A stretch of 64,000 nucleotides of DNA, from assembly GCA_035358815.1 (NCBI GenBank), contig DAOPQC010000002.1, positions 117,650 to 181,649 on the forward strand, given 5' to 3'. Under the pieces are notes generated by a model. That model did no database searches and was not told where the DNA came from. It saw only the letters and a program-made list of their open reading frames with translations. This document shows, one piece after another, positions 17,278 through 26,637 of this stretch; the first letter of the stretch is position 1; every line of letters starts with the position of its first letter. A program made the position numbers and the translations under genes. This stretch comes from Thermoanaerobaculales bacterium. GTDB lineage: Bacteria > Acidobacteriota > Thermoanaerobaculia > Thermoanaerobaculales > Sulfomarinibacteraceae.

Positions 17278-18348
17278 GTGGCCCGCCTGACCTCGCTCGT
17301 GCGCAGCGGCTGGTGGGTCGCGGTGGCCGGGGGCGCCGTCGTCGCCGCGCTGCTGGCGCTCGCACTGCGGGCGCCGGGGCCGGCGCGCGCGCGCGTCCTC
17401 GGCGACGGCCGGACCGTCGCCTCTTACGGCTTCGACCTGACGTCCGCGCTCGTGCCGCGCGACCGGATCGTCGCCGCCGGCATGCCTCGGGACGGCCTGC
17501 TCTCCCTCGACGAGCCGGCAACGCTGACGGTGGCCGAGGTCGAGGTCAGGAACCACGAGGGGCGCGGCAAGTTTCTGCTGCCGCACGACCGGGTGCTCGG
17601 CGTCGAGATCGCCGGCGAGGCGCGCGCCTACCCGCTGCGCCTGCTGCGCTGGCACGAGGTGGTGAACGACATCGTCGGTGGGCGCGAGGTGCTGGTCAGC
17701 TACAACCCGCTCTCGGACTCGGCCGTGGTGAGCGACCGCTCGCTGGGTGGCGAGGCGCTCGCCTTCGGTGTCTCGGGCCTGGCGTTCAACTCCAACATGC
17801 TGCTGTATGACCGCCGGCCGAGCCCGGAGCGCTGCAGCCTGTGGTCGCAGCTCGAGGCAAGGGCAATCGCCGGCCCGGCGGCCGCGGACGCGGCCCGGCT
17901 CGAGCTGCTGCCGGCCGCGATCGCGACCTGGGAGCAGTGGCTCGAGCGCCACCCCGGCACCCGGGTGCTGGCGCCGGCCGACCGCATGCGCACCCTCTAC
18001 AAGCGCGATCCCTACCACTCCTACTTCGGCTCCGACGTGCTCCACTTCCCGGTCGATCCGCTGCCGCCGGCAGGCGATCTCGCGCTCAAGGACCGCGTGC
18101 TGATCGTCAGCGCGCGCGGCACCGAGACGGCCTTCGCGCTGCGCCGGATCGCGGCCGCCGCCGGCGCCAGCAGCGGCGCCTGGGAGACCACGGCGGCCGG
18201 CGTCCCGCTGCGCGTCCACTTCGATCTCGACGCGGGCGCCGCCCTGGTCGAGCCGCTGGCCGACCCCGGCCCGGGCTACGCGACCCGCCAGTGCTTCTGG
18301 TTCGCGTGGTATGCCTGGCATCCGGAGGGCCCCCCACCCGGGATATAG
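17278..18348 (+). CDS. DUF3179 domain protein, membrane-anchored
   Basis: 356 residues from GTG, 7 nt after ctaB. One N-terminal membrane anchor (residues ~12-32) precedes a DUF3179 domain: RAYPLRLLRWHEVVNDIVGG, VSYNPLSDSAVVSDR (family usually has a Cys-containing CPLC loop here, replaced by NPLS), FGVSGLAFNSNMLLYDR and SLWSQLEARAIAG. Function of the family is unknown; it often sits beside oxidase or respiratory genes. The TAG stop (18346-18348) lies inside the terminus of the intergenic repeat that follows. Confidence 0.8.
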   Translation: MARLTSLVRSGWWVAVAGGAVVAALLALALRAPGPARARVLGDGRTVASYGFDLTSALVPRDRIVAAGMPRDGLLSLDEPATLTVAEVEVRNHEGRGKFLLPHDRVLGVEIAGEARAYPLRLLRWHEVVNDIVGGREVLVSYNPLSDSAVVSDRSLGGEALAFGVSGLAFNSNMLLYDRRPSPERCSLWSQLEARAIAGPAAADAARLELLPAAIATWEQWLERHPGTRVLAPADRMRTLYKRDPYHSYFGSDVLHFPVDPLPPAGDLALKDRVLIVSARGTETAFALRRIAAAAGASSGAWETTAAGVPLRVHFDLDAGAALVEPLADPGPGYATRQCFWFAWYAWHPEGPPPGI

Positions 18349-18502
18349 GATCTGGGGGCTAGGGTCTGGCCGCCCCCTCGCGCCCGCTCCCGGCATGGCA
18401 AGGCAGGAAGCGCAGCCCGAGCCGTGCCTATGCCCATGCGCGTTCCCGTGCACGGCCCGGGGGCTGGGGTCCAGATCCTATCCCCCAGATCCTAGATCCT
18501 CG
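18348..18502. repeat. intergenic inverted-terminus element, copy A
   Basis: The gap between the convergent DUF3179 and M14 genes. Left end 18348-18363 reads GGATCTGGGGGCTAGG; right end 18477-18492 is its reverse complement with one mismatch, followed by AGATCC and then the M14 stop codon. The middle is GC-rich with degraded CCCGTN-type hexamers. It is the tidiest copy of a family that recurs at 3' ends through the window. Confidence 0.7.
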
Positions 18503-21500
18503 TCACGGGACGGTCACGCTCCACGCGCCCGTATCGCCGGACTCGAAGCCGTCGGCGAACGGCAGCAGGCCCTCGGTCGTGAACGTGAACACGGCCGAGG
18601 CCACGCCGGTGCCGCACAGGTTCTCCGACCGCACCCGCCAGTGGTAGGTGGTCCCTTCCTCGAGCGCGCTCACCGGGGTGAAGGTGGTCCCCACGATCCC
18701 GGTCTCGGCGATCGCCGGGCTGGCGAACGCCGGGTCGTCGTCGACCTCGAGCGAGTAGCTGTCGGCGCCCGACGCCGCGCTCCAGACGAAGACCGGCTGC
18801 AGGGGCTGATTCACCGCACCGTTGGCCGGCGCGGTCAGGGCCGGCGGCGGCGCCGCCACTGCCACCTCGAGCGTGACGTGGGTGGTCTGATCCGCGCTGC
18901 CGGCGGCGCTGCCGTCGATGGTGATGACGTAGCTGCCGGCCGCCGCCCCGCCGGTGCTGCCGATGGTCAGCAGGCTGGAGCCGGGCGGGGTCACCGGGTT
19001 CGTCGAGAAGCCAGCGGTCGCGCCGGCCGGCTGACCGGTCGCCGCCAGGGTGACCGGGCTCGAGAAGCCGCTGATCGCGCCGACCGCGACGGTGTAGTCG
19101 GCGTCGTCCCCGGCGCAGATCTGCTCCGCGCCCGGGGTCGCGTCGAGGGTGAAGCCGGCAACCGCCGGCTCGTAGGCGCGGACGACGATGTCGTCAACGT
19201 GCCAGCCATCAGCGACGGTGTTGCTGTCGGAGGTGATCCTGAAACGGACCCGCGCTGCCGCCGCGCCGTCGAACTGGGGGAGCTCGATCGTCACCGTCTG
19301 CCAACTTCCGATCTGGGTGCCCGTGTAGCCGGCGACCTCCTGCCAGCTTCCACCGCCGTTGGCCGACACCTCGACGTGGCCGAAGTCCCAGCCGCTCTCC
19401 AGAGCGTAGATGTGCGCGAACTCGAGCACGGTGCCGACCATCCCGGTGAGGTCGAGCGACGGCGAAGTCAGCGACAGGTTGAGGGAGTTGCCGTAGTTGA
19501 CGCCGGGGCTGTCGGTCCACGAGTGGGTCGGGCTCGACGATGCCTCGGTCGTGATCGCCCACGGCGGCTGGGCGGTCCAGCCGATGTTGCCGCCCTCGAC
19601 GTCGTCGGACAGCACCTCCTGGTACGGGTAGAGCAGGAAGTCGAGCGGGGTGGTGGCGCCGGTGACGGCCGGGATGCCGGTCGCCGTGAAGGGCGCGAAC
19701 CCGTCAGCGGTCGCCGTCACGTCGTAGGTCCCCTCGGCCAGCATCAGCTCGTAGCTGCCGTCGAGCGGATCGGTCGCGGTGGAGAACGGCCCCGCGGCGA
19801 CCGTCGCCGCCAGCGGGTCGCCGGTGGCGGCGGAGCGGACCTCGCCGGCCAGTCGCGGCGCGGTGGCCGGGTCGAGCACCCAGACGAACGCCGCGCTCAC
19901 CACCCCCCAGTTGCCGGCGCTGTCCGCGGCCTGCAGGAAAAGCGTGTGGCGGCCGTTGCCGAGCGCGGTGGTGTCGACCGTCGCGCGGATCTGCTCCACG
20001 GTGGTGTTGAAGTTCCCGTCGACCGCCACCATCGCGACCGGCGTCGCGCCGGGCGCCCACGGCGGCAGGTCGACGTACAGCTCGGCGGACGCGATCGCCT
20101 GGGTCGGCTCGCCGGAGCCCGGCTCGTAGCGGGTGTCGTTGGCGGTGGCCGTGACCGTGACCGGGTCACCGGGCGCCACGACGCTCGGCACCGGCGCCGG
20201 CGCCACCACCTCCGGCCCGGCCGGCAGCCGCCACGGGCCGCGGGCCGCCTTGGCGGCGTAGATCAGCATGTCGAGGTTGTCCGGGTAGATCGTCGACTCG
20301 TAGGGGGCGCACTCCTCGAAGAAGTCGGTGCCCATCTCGACCGTGAACGCCGCCACGCCCAGCCGGCCGTAAGCCCAGTCCTTGGTCGTGCCGTCGACCG
20401 CGTAGAGGCTGCCGATCTGCGCGTGGTAGCCGTTGTAGAAGGCGAGCTTGCGACCGATGGTCAGGTACTGGGTGCCGTTGGGAGCAGACGGCGGGTCGAG
20501 GAACCCGAACGCGGTCAGCACGTCGCCGCCGTAGCTGTGAAGGTCGACGAACACACCGGTGGTCTCGGGCGGCGCCGGCGTGATCAGGTCGTCGGGCCGG
20601 AAGTCGGGGAAGTTGGCCGCGACGTAGGCCTGGACCGCCTGGACCTCCGGCTCGGAGGCCGCGCTCGAGCCGCGGAAGGTCTCGTCGCAGGGGTCGCCGC
20701 TCGAGCCGCCGCAGCAGCCCCAGTAGAAGTCGAAGTTGCGGTTGAGGTCGGCGCCGCGGTACGGGGAGCTGGCGCCGCAGTAGGTGCCGTTGGTGTTCTT
20801 GCGCCACTGCTGGCCGGCCTCGGCGAGCTTGCGGCCGTCGGGGTTGGTCTGGAGCAGGATGTGGGTCTCGTGGTGGTCGAGCAGCCAGGTGATGTCGGGG
20901 TCGACGCCGTAGCTCGAGAGCAGGTGCTCGGCGAAGCGGATCGCGGTCTCGGCGGTGGTCAGCTCCCGGGCGTGGATCGCCCCTTCCACCCAGAGGTCCG
21001 GCTTGTCGCCTGCGACCACCTCGTTGGTCAGCCGCAGCACCATCATGTCGTAGCCCGGCAGGCCGCCGGCCGCCGTCTTCTCCCACGAGTCGCCGATGTC
21101 GATCCACTCCGCGAGCGTGGGGTTCGCCGCCGCCAGCGCCTGCCCGGCGGCCAGCGTCTCCTCCACCGTGCGATAGCAGGGATAGCCGGGGATGCCCTCG
21201 CTCTGGTCGGGCAGCGCCTTCAGCACCCGGTTGTACTTCTCGGTTCGCTTCGCGTCGAGCGACACCGCGAGGCCGAGGTCGAGCAGCCGCTGGTAGCCGA
21301 GGACGTCGACGTCGACGATCAGGAAGCCGGCGTCGAGGTCGACCTCCCACGGCTCGACCCAGCTTGCGATCGCCTCGACCTGGGCTCGATCGGCGACCGC
21401 GACCCGCACCACCAGCCGCTCGAGGCCCATGGCAAGCGCCTCGTCGACCGTCGCCGGCAACGAGGGCGTTCCGGCAGCCACGGGCCCGGCGGGGCCCCCC

Positions 21501-21559
21501 GCCACCAGTACCAGGGCGATCACCCACGCAACCGCTGTCAGCTGGACGGCTCGCACCAT
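18503..21559 (-). CDS. secreted M14 zinc carboxypeptidase with C-terminal FESGD tag
   Basis: 1018 residues, ATG with GGAGGGG upstream, signal peptide 1-28. The catalytic domain (~residues 95-430) has the zinc ligands HARE and DLHS, the substrate-binding NPDGRKLA and NRNFDFYWG, and the catalytic Glu in FTVEMGTDF. Then follow a carboxypeptidase-regulatory-like/Ig region, a jelly-roll-like domain (DDVEGGNIGWTAQPPW, WHVDDIVVRAY) and an Ig/FN3-type repeat (APANGAVNQPLQPVFVWSAA). The protein ends FADGFESGDTGAWSVTVP, a tag shared with three other secreted proteins here. Likely an extracellular or surface peptidase for scavenging peptides. Confidence 0.88.
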   Translation of the reverse strand: MVRAVQLTAVAWVIALVLVAGGPAGPVAAGTPSLPATVDEALAMGLERLVVRVAVADRAQVEAIASWVEPWEVDLDAGFLIVDVDVLGYQRLLDLGLAVSLDAKRTEKYNRVLKALPDQSEGIPGYPCYRTVEETLAAGQALAAANPTLAEWIDIGDSWEKTAAGGLPGYDMMVLRLTNEVVAGDKPDLWVEGAIHARELTTAETAIRFAEHLLSSYGVDPDITWLLDHHETHILLQTNPDGRKLAEAGQQWRKNTNGTYCGASSPYRGADLNRNFDFYWGCCGGSSGDPCDETFRGSSAASEPEVQAVQAYVAANFPDFRPDDLITPAPPETTGVFVDLHSYGGDVLTAFGFLDPPSAPNGTQYLTIGRKLAFYNGYHAQIGSLYAVDGTTKDWAYGRLGVAAFTVEMGTDFFEECAPYESTIYPDNLDMLIYAAKAARGPWRLPAGPEVVAPAPVPSVVAPGDPVTVTATANDTRYEPGSGEPTQAIASAELYVDLPPWAPGATPVAMVAVDGNFNTTVEQIRATVDTTALGNGRHTLFLQAADSAGNWGVVSAAFVWVLDPATAPRLAGEVRSAATGDPLAATVAAGPFSTATDPLDGSYELMLAEGTYDVTATADGFAPFTATGIPAVTGATTPLDFLLYPYQEVLSDDVEGGNIGWTAQPPWAITTEASSSPTHSWTDSPGVNYGNSLNLSLTSPSLDLTGMVGTVLEFAHIYALESGWDFGHVEVSANGGGSWQEVAGYTGTQIGSWQTVTIELPQFDGAAAARVRFRITSDSNTVADGWHVDDIVVRAYEPAVAGFTLDATPGAEQICAGDDADYTVAVGAISGFSSPVTLAATGQPAGATAGFSTNPVTPPGSSLLTIGSTGGAAAGSYVITIDGSAAGSADQTTHVTLEVAVAAPPPALTAPANGAVNQPLQPVFVWSAASGADSYSLEVDDDPAFASPAIAETGIVGTTFTPVSALEEGTTYHWRVRSENLCGTGVASAVFTFTTEGLLPFADGFESGDTGAWSVTVP

Positions 21560-21784
21560 CTCACCCCTCCGCGACGGCTTCGGCCGCTCATGGTACCGCA
21601 CGCCGGCCTCGCGTTGACGCGGCGGACAGTCCCGCCCTACCATCCAGAGGCGCCACGCCGCGGCTCGCGACGCGGCGTCCCCGGAGAGAGCTGCTCGCGG
21701 CCGAGCGCTTCAGCCGCGACGAGACATTCGTGCGCAGGTCAACGCCGGCGACCGCACGGTCGCAGGCTGCGGAGGGCCCCGCCG

Positions 21785-22453
21785 ATGAGCGACTCCACGC
21801 CCCACCCGGACTCCGACCACTCTCGCCGCGGCCACTCTCCCGGCCACTCCCGCGACGGCGTTCGGGGCCACGACAACCCGGCGCCCCGGTGGTGGGTCGT
21901 GCCGCTCGCGGCGGCCATCGCCGCCGCGGCGCTCTGCGTCCTCTACCTCCACCTCGGCCCGGGTCGGCGGGGCGCCGATCGCGACGAGGCGGACAGAGAG
22001 GAGCTTGCGGAGCAGCGGATCGCCGACCCGCTCGCTCCCGGCGACGTCACGGAGTCGCTCCTGGCCTGGGCCATGGCCGACGAGACCGTGATGGCCAGCG
22101 GCGAGCGGATCTTCCGGTCGAAGTGCTCGCCCTGCCACGGCAGGCTCGCCGAGGGCGCCGTCGGGCCCAACCTCACCGACGAGCACTGGATCCACGGGCC
22201 GCAGCTGATCGACGTCCACCGCATCGTCCGCGACGGCGTCATCGAGAAGGGGATGCTGGCGTGGGAGCGCCAGCTGCGGCCGTCCGAGCTGATCGCGGTG
22301 TCCTCGTACGTCGGCGGGCTGCTCGGCAGCAGCCCGCCAAACCCCAAGCCGCCGCAAGGCAAGCCCGCCGAGCGCCAGCCCCCGGATGGCGCGGCGGCCG
22401 GCGCGGACCCGGCCGGGGCGCTCGCCAGCGCCGCTGCTGCCGCCACCTCCTGA
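21785..22453 (+). CDS. CcoP-like monohaem cytochrome c
   Basis: 222 residues. The N-terminal HDNPAPRWWVVP is the conserved start of CcoP/FixP subunits of cbb3 oxidase, followed by one membrane helix (LAAAIAAAALCVLYLHL). The periplasmic part has a single CSPCHG haem site with a distal Met (GMLAWERQL), where CcoP normally has two haem domains. The Ala/Pro-rich tail is low complexity. No other cbb3 subunit is in the window. It may serve an alternative complex III or act as an electron shuttle (inference). Confidence 0.78.
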   Translation: MSDSTPHPDSDHSRRGHSPGHSRDGVRGHDNPAPRWWVVPLAAAIAAAALCVLYLHLGPGRRGADRDEADREELAEQRIADPLAPGDVTESLLAWAMADETVMASGERIFRSKCSPCHGRLAEGAVGPNLTDEHWIHGPQLIDVHRIVRDGVIEKGMLAWERQLRPSELIAVSSYVGGLLGSSPPNPKPPQGKPAERQPPDGAAAGADPAGALASAAAAATS

Positions 22454-22498
22454 CGAGGCCGCGGCGGGCGGCGCCGCAGTCGGGCGTCGAGGCCCGCC

Positions 22499-23080
22499 CT
22501 ACTCGACGCTGAAGCTCTGCAGCTCGACCGGGACGATGGTGAAGTTGAAGTTCGGCCCGAAGCGGCCGAACGAGGTCGTGTTGCCCGCCGGGTAGACGAA
22601 CCCGAGCTCCCCCGCAGCCGGGTAGACCGACTGGACCCACGTCACCTCCGGCGCCGTCGTCATCGACGATGCACCCGAGATGTAGTAGTCGGTGCCGCCC
22701 GCGACGTACAGCGCGCCGATGGTGTAGGTCTCGCCAGGGTTCAGCACCACCGGGGTGATCGCGTTGTAGGTCCACTGGCCGAGCGGCGTGCCGGTCGCGG
22801 GATCGACCGTGACCGAGGCGATCAGCATCTGGCTGCCGTCCCAGATCCCGACCTGGTGGGGCGTGTCGAGACCACCGACGGAGTCGGCGTTCCACACCCC
22901 CAGGTCGAAGACCTGTAGTGGGCTCGACACCGTGAACCGGAAGCCGACCACGTCGCCGGCCACACTGGGGCTGTAATACGAGCTGTACGGGGTTCCCCCG
23001 GAGAAGCCGGTGATGGCCTGCGCCCACGCCCCGGAGGCACCCAACGCCAGGATGACCCCTACCAGAAACGCTCGCCGCAT
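22499..23080 (-). CDS. secreted DUF4082-like protein with PVELQSFSVE end
   Basis: 193 residues, ATG with AAGGAGG upstream, signal peptide 1-21 (FLVGVILALGASGAWAQA). The mature part resembles a DUF4082/jelly-roll-type beta domain: VVGFRFTVSSPLQVFDLGVW, HQVGIWDGSQMLIASVTVD, ITPVVLNPGETYTIGALYV. It ends exactly with PVELQSFSVE, the same ten residues (one change) that end the secreted protein at 26638-27369. Role unknown; probably carbohydrate- or surface-binding. Confidence 0.7.
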   Translation of the reverse strand: MRRAFLVGVILALGASGAWAQAITGFSGGTPYSSYYSPSVAGDVVGFRFTVSSPLQVFDLGVWNADSVGGLDTPHQVGIWDGSQMLIASVTVDPATGTPLGQWTYNAITPVVLNPGETYTIGALYVAGGTDYYISGASSMTTAPEVTWVQSVYPAAGELGFVYPAGNTTSFGRFGPNFNFTIVPVELQSFSVE

Positions 23081-23348
23081 CGTCGCCCTCCTTCGTCCAG
23101 TCCTGTCACCTGCCATGGCCTTTCGGGTGGATCACAATCTCAGAATGTGCTCCGCTGGCGGTCGGTTGTCAAGTGCCTCGAGGGCGGCGGCTGATGCGAC
23201 AGCGGCACGAGCGGGCGCCGGCCCCCTGTCGGCGCAACCACACGCGGGCGCCAACCCGGGCCGGTCACCGTCGCCGCCGACGCGGCCGCTGCCAGCCGGC
23301 AGGCGCGGCGAGCACGCTCGCCGGCGCCCGAGAACGCGAGAGCGGACG

Positions 23349-25010
23349 TCACCCCCTGGGGCCGCCCTGCGCGTCCGGCGCAGCCGCCGGCGCCGAGTAC
23401 CACTGCTCCTTCGGCACCACCTTGGGGACCTCGGGATCGCCCTCGTAGGCCGGGGTCATGATCTGGACGTTGTACTCGTTGAACACGTCCAGGATGTTGC
23501 GGTGCAGAGCGCTGTAGAGCGGTCCCATGCGCTGGGCGTCGCTGCAATGGGCGTTGATCTCATAGGTCACGCAGAAGTCGCCAAGCTGTTTCTGGAGGAC
23601 GAACGGGTGCGGCTCATGCAGAATGCCCTCGGTCCGCTCCGCGGCCATCAGGAGCATCGCCTCCACCTGACGCCACGGGGTCTCGTAGCCGATCCCGACC
23701 GTGGTGTGCAGGATCAGCCCGTGCTCGCGCGCGTAGGCGCTGTAGTTGGTGACCTCGCTGCCCAGGACCACCGAGTTGGGGACGACCACGTCCTCGTTCT
23801 TCGGGGTCCGGATGTTGGTCACCTGCAGCCGGACCGCGGTCACGTCGCCGAGAACGTCGCCGATCCGGACCCGGTCGCCGACTCGGTAGGCGCGCCGGTA
23901 GATCATGGTGTAGCCGGCGATCAGATTCGCGATGATCGACGAGGAACCGAGGGATAACATGACGCCTGCGAACAGCGAGATCCCCTTGAAGGCGGCGCTC
24001 TGCGAGCCCGGGATGTAGGGATAGGCGACGACAAGCCCGAACGCGACCAGCGCCAGGCGCACGATCTTGTAGGTCGGCGCTGCCCAATCCGGGTCGAAGT
24101 TGCCAAACGTCAGCGTGCCTCGGCCCAGCGCCTCGTAGAACAGCCGGACCAGCTTGATGACCCAGCGCAGGACGACGATCAGGATGGCAAGGAAGATCAG
24201 GTTCGGGATCGCGGCCAGCACCGCGTCGCCCATGGTCTGGAGCGGGCCGACGATCCAGTCGGCAAGCCGCAGGTGAATCCAGCGCGTCGACGGGAAGAGG
24301 CCGAGGACGTGCTGCAGGTAGAAGAAGACGAAGATCACGATGACGGAGTTGCGCAGCGTGCGCAGCGCGGTCCGGACCGCGCTGCCGACGTCCTCGACCC
24401 GCACCAGCTTCAGCGGCTCGACTTTGAGCCTCTGGATACGACTGTGGATCCGCTCCGTGATCCGGGCGTCGAGCCGGCGGCGCAGGACGATCACGAAGGC
24501 GATGGCGACGATCAGCGCCAGGGTGGCGACCAGTGCCTCCCCGACCCCGGCCAGGATCGCCTCCCGCGTCCGCGCGCTGCGGTACGCCGTGATCGCCTCA
24601 CGGATCCGACCCTGCACCACGATCCCCAGCTCCTGTTTGGACACTCCCTCCAGGGCGGCGTCGGCGTCGACCAGCATCATCACCCGCGTGTCGCCGGCCA
24701 TCACGGCGAGGGCGCCGTCGGACTCGACGACGGTGAGGTCCTCGATTCTGAAACCGGGATCGCGAGCGAGGCTGACGATGCGGTCGGCAATGAGCTTGGC
24801 GCGCCTCTGCCCCGGCAGCGCGGCCACGCCGCGCACCGGGAACAGCGCCACGCCGTCGACCTCGACGATCCCTCGGTCGACCGGAGCCTCCAGCACGACT
24901 GCCGCCTCGTCGGCCGCGTCAGCGGCACCGACCGCGGACGGCAGACAGACGGCCGCCGCCACCAGGAGCAGCATGAGCACGAATCGCCGTTGTTTCGTTG
25001 CCACTCTCAT
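23349..25010 (-). CDS. MscS-family mechanosensitive channel
   Basis: 553 residues with a signal peptide (MLLLVAAAVCLPSAVGA) and a periplasmic domain (residues ~35-170) in front of several membrane helices. The pore-lining and beta region is classical MscS: FAGVMLSLGSSSIIANLIAG, YRRAYRVGDRVRIGDVLGDV, NEDVVVPNSVVLGSEVTNYS. The C-terminal domain is followed by a short Pro/Ala/Gly tail. It is of the larger, YnaI/MscK-like kind and opens on osmotic downshock. Same strand as queA, 435 nt downstream of it. Confidence 0.88.
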   Translation of the reverse strand: MRVATKQRRFVLMLLLVAAAVCLPSAVGAADAADEAAVVLEAPVDRGIVEVDGVALFPVRGVAALPGQRRAKLIADRIVSLARDPGFRIEDLTVVESDGALAVMAGDTRVMMLVDADAALEGVSKQELGIVVQGRIREAITAYRSARTREAILAGVGEALVATLALIVAIAFVIVLRRRLDARITERIHSRIQRLKVEPLKLVRVEDVGSAVRTALRTLRNSVIVIFVFFYLQHVLGLFPSTRWIHLRLADWIVGPLQTMGDAVLAAIPNLIFLAILIVVLRWVIKLVRLFYEALGRGTLTFGNFDPDWAAPTYKIVRLALVAFGLVVAYPYIPGSQSAAFKGISLFAGVMLSLGSSSIIANLIAGYTMIYRRAYRVGDRVRIGDVLGDVTAVRLQVTNIRTPKNEDVVVPNSVVLGSEVTNYSAYAREHGLILHTTVGIGYETPWRQVEAMLLMAAERTEGILHEPHPFVLQKQLGDFCVTYEINAHCSDAQRMGPLYSALHRNILDVFNEYNVQIMTPAYEGDPEVPKVVPKEQWYSAPAAAPDAQGGPRG

Positions 25011-25445
25011 CGCATGCCCTCCGCTGCCGCGCGATCCCGTCACGATGATACGGTCAGTCGGGGGGATTCTAGCTTCTCCGGGCGCCGTCGCGCCGCTCCG
25101 GAGTATTGCGGTGCCGGTCCTGATGACCCCGCCAGAACGCTCGCGCTCGCGGCCGTGATCGCACTCACCTGGGCGGTTCGCTCCGGCCAGCTCGACGATC
25201 TCGAGACGCCGGGGCAGCGGATCATCGGCGACGACGGCGCGCCCCTCCCCCCTCCCGGCCCACGTGACGCACCGGCGGTTGATGGTGGCACGCGTCCCCC
25301 TCCCGCGAACCGACGGCGCCAGTCCTGTCGACAGAAGGTAGTCCTGTGTCGTCTCTCCCCACAGCCCGCGTGTCTCATCGATCTCGTCTGGCATGGCCCA
25401 CCCGTCACCTCCGCCTCTATCCAGGAGAGCGGTGAGAAACGCGGG
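25011..25445. other. intergenic gap without a recognised gene
   Basis: 435 bp between queA and mscS. Open frames here have no recognisable protein character. A GC-rich inverted repeat around 25076-25106 (CTCCGGGCGC ... GCGCCGCTCCGGAG) may be a terminator or attenuator. -10-like hexamers TAGAAT and TATCAT occur on the minus strand at 25066-25071 and 25045-25050, without good -35 boxes. Confidence 0.4.
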
Positions 25446-26474
25446 CTACACAATCAGCATCGCGTCGCCGTAGGAGTAGAAGCGGTAGCGCTCGGCGATC
25501 GCCTTCCGGTAGGCCGCCAGCACCCGCTCCCGCCCGGCGAAGGCCGACACCATCATCAGCAGGGTCGATCGCGGCAGGTGGAAGTTGGTCAGCAGGGCGC
25601 CGCAGCCGCGGAACTCGAAGCCCGGCGTGATGAAGAGCTCGGTCCACGCCGCACCCGGCCGGACCCGTCCGCCGCCGGCAGCCAACGCGCCCTCGAGCGC
25701 CCGCACCGTGGTGGTGCCGACGCAGGCCACGCGGCGGCCCGCGTCGAGCGCCCGGTTCACGGCGCCCGCCGCTTCGTCGGAGAAGCGGTACCACTCGCCG
25801 TGCATCCGATGGTCTTCGACCTTCTCGACCTGCACCGGCCGGAAGGTGCCGAGGCCGACGTGGAGCGTCACGAAGGCGAGCTCGACGCCCCGCTCGCGGA
25901 TCTGCTCGATGAGCGCATCGTCGAAGTGGAGGCCCGCGGTGGGCGCGGCCACCGCGCCGGGCTCGCGGGCGTAGACAGTCTGGTAGCGGGCCCGATCCTC
26001 GTCGGTCGCCCCGGCCGGCCGCTCGATGTACGGCGGCAGCGGCGCCTCGCCGAGCCGGTCGAGGCGCTCGAGATCGAGCGGCGGTGAGAAGCGCACCAGC
26101 CACCGCCCCTCCTCGAGCCGCTCCGCCGGCCGGCACGTGGAGCCGTCGGCCAGCAGCAGGGCCTCGTCGCGCCGCGCCCGCGCGGCCGGCCTCACGAGCG
26201 CCTCCCAGGTCGCCTCGCCGTCCCGCCGCAGGAGCAGCAGCTCGAAGCGCCGCCCGGTCGGCCGCCGGACGTACAGGCGGGCCGGAATCACCCGCGTGTC
26301 GTTGAGCAGCAGCAGGTCCGGCGCTGCGAGCCGCCCGACAATGTCCGCGATCCACGAGTGCTCGATCGCGCCCGTCGTCCGATCGAGCACCAGCATCCGG
26401 GAGGCGCCCCGCTCCGCCGCGTGCTGGGCGATCAGCTCCTGCGGCAGCTCGTAGTCGAAGTCCGAGACCCGCAC
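25446..26474 (-). CDS. queA: tRNA preQ1(34) ribosyltransferase-isomerase QueA
   Basis: 342 residues, family length, GTG start. Conserved QueA segments: DFDYELPQELIAQHAAERGASRMLVLDR, LLLLNDTRVIPARLY, GAVAAPTAGLHFD, FVTLHVGLGTFRPV, HRMHGEWY, LLTNFHLPRSTLLMMVSAFAG. It transfers the ribosyl part of AdoMet to preQ1 in tRNA to form epoxyqueuosine. No Shine-Dalgarno precedes the GTG; a -10-like TGTAAC lies only 8 nt upstream, so the mRNA may be leaderless. Confidence 0.95.
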   Translation of the reverse strand: MRVSDFDYELPQELIAQHAAERGASRMLVLDRTTGAIEHSWIADIVGRLAAPDLLLLNDTRVIPARLYVRRPTGRRFELLLLRRDGEATWEALVRPAARARRDEALLLADGSTCRPAERLEEGRWLVRFSPPLDLERLDRLGEAPLPPYIERPAGATDEDRARYQTVYAREPGAVAAPTAGLHFDDALIEQIRERGVELAFVTLHVGLGTFRPVQVEKVEDHRMHGEWYRFSDEAAGAVNRALDAGRRVACVGTTTVRALEGALAAGGGRVRPGAAWTELFITPGFEFRGCGALLTNFHLPRSTLLMMVSAFAGRERVLAAYRKAIAERYRFYSYGDAMLIV

Positions 26475-26482
26475 GGACGAAG

Positions 26483-26512
26483 GTTACACGACCCGGCGAG
26501 CCCGCCGTTCAA
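26483..26512 (-). promoter_or_regulatory. putative queA promoter
   Basis: On the minus strand TTGAAC (26507-26512) and TGTAAC (26483-26488), each 4 of 6 to consensus, are 18 bp apart. Initiation would fall at about 26476, essentially at the GTG start codon (26474). Confidence 0.4.
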
Positions 26513-26637
26513 CGCCGGCAATCTCGACGGGAGTTCACGGCGGGGTCCGACCTGGTGCTACACTGCGCGTGAAGAAACAACGTGCGCGGGCGGAGCACTG
26601 GCTCTGCCATTACAAAACGAAGGGGGGAGATCGCACC

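Noticed and set aside
18311..22453. A 1380-codon plus-strand open frame across the M14 gene
   Set aside because: It is antisense to a clear carboxypeptidase, has shadow composition (long Arg/Gly/Ala/Val runs) and no recognisable domain; high GC makes such frames common here.
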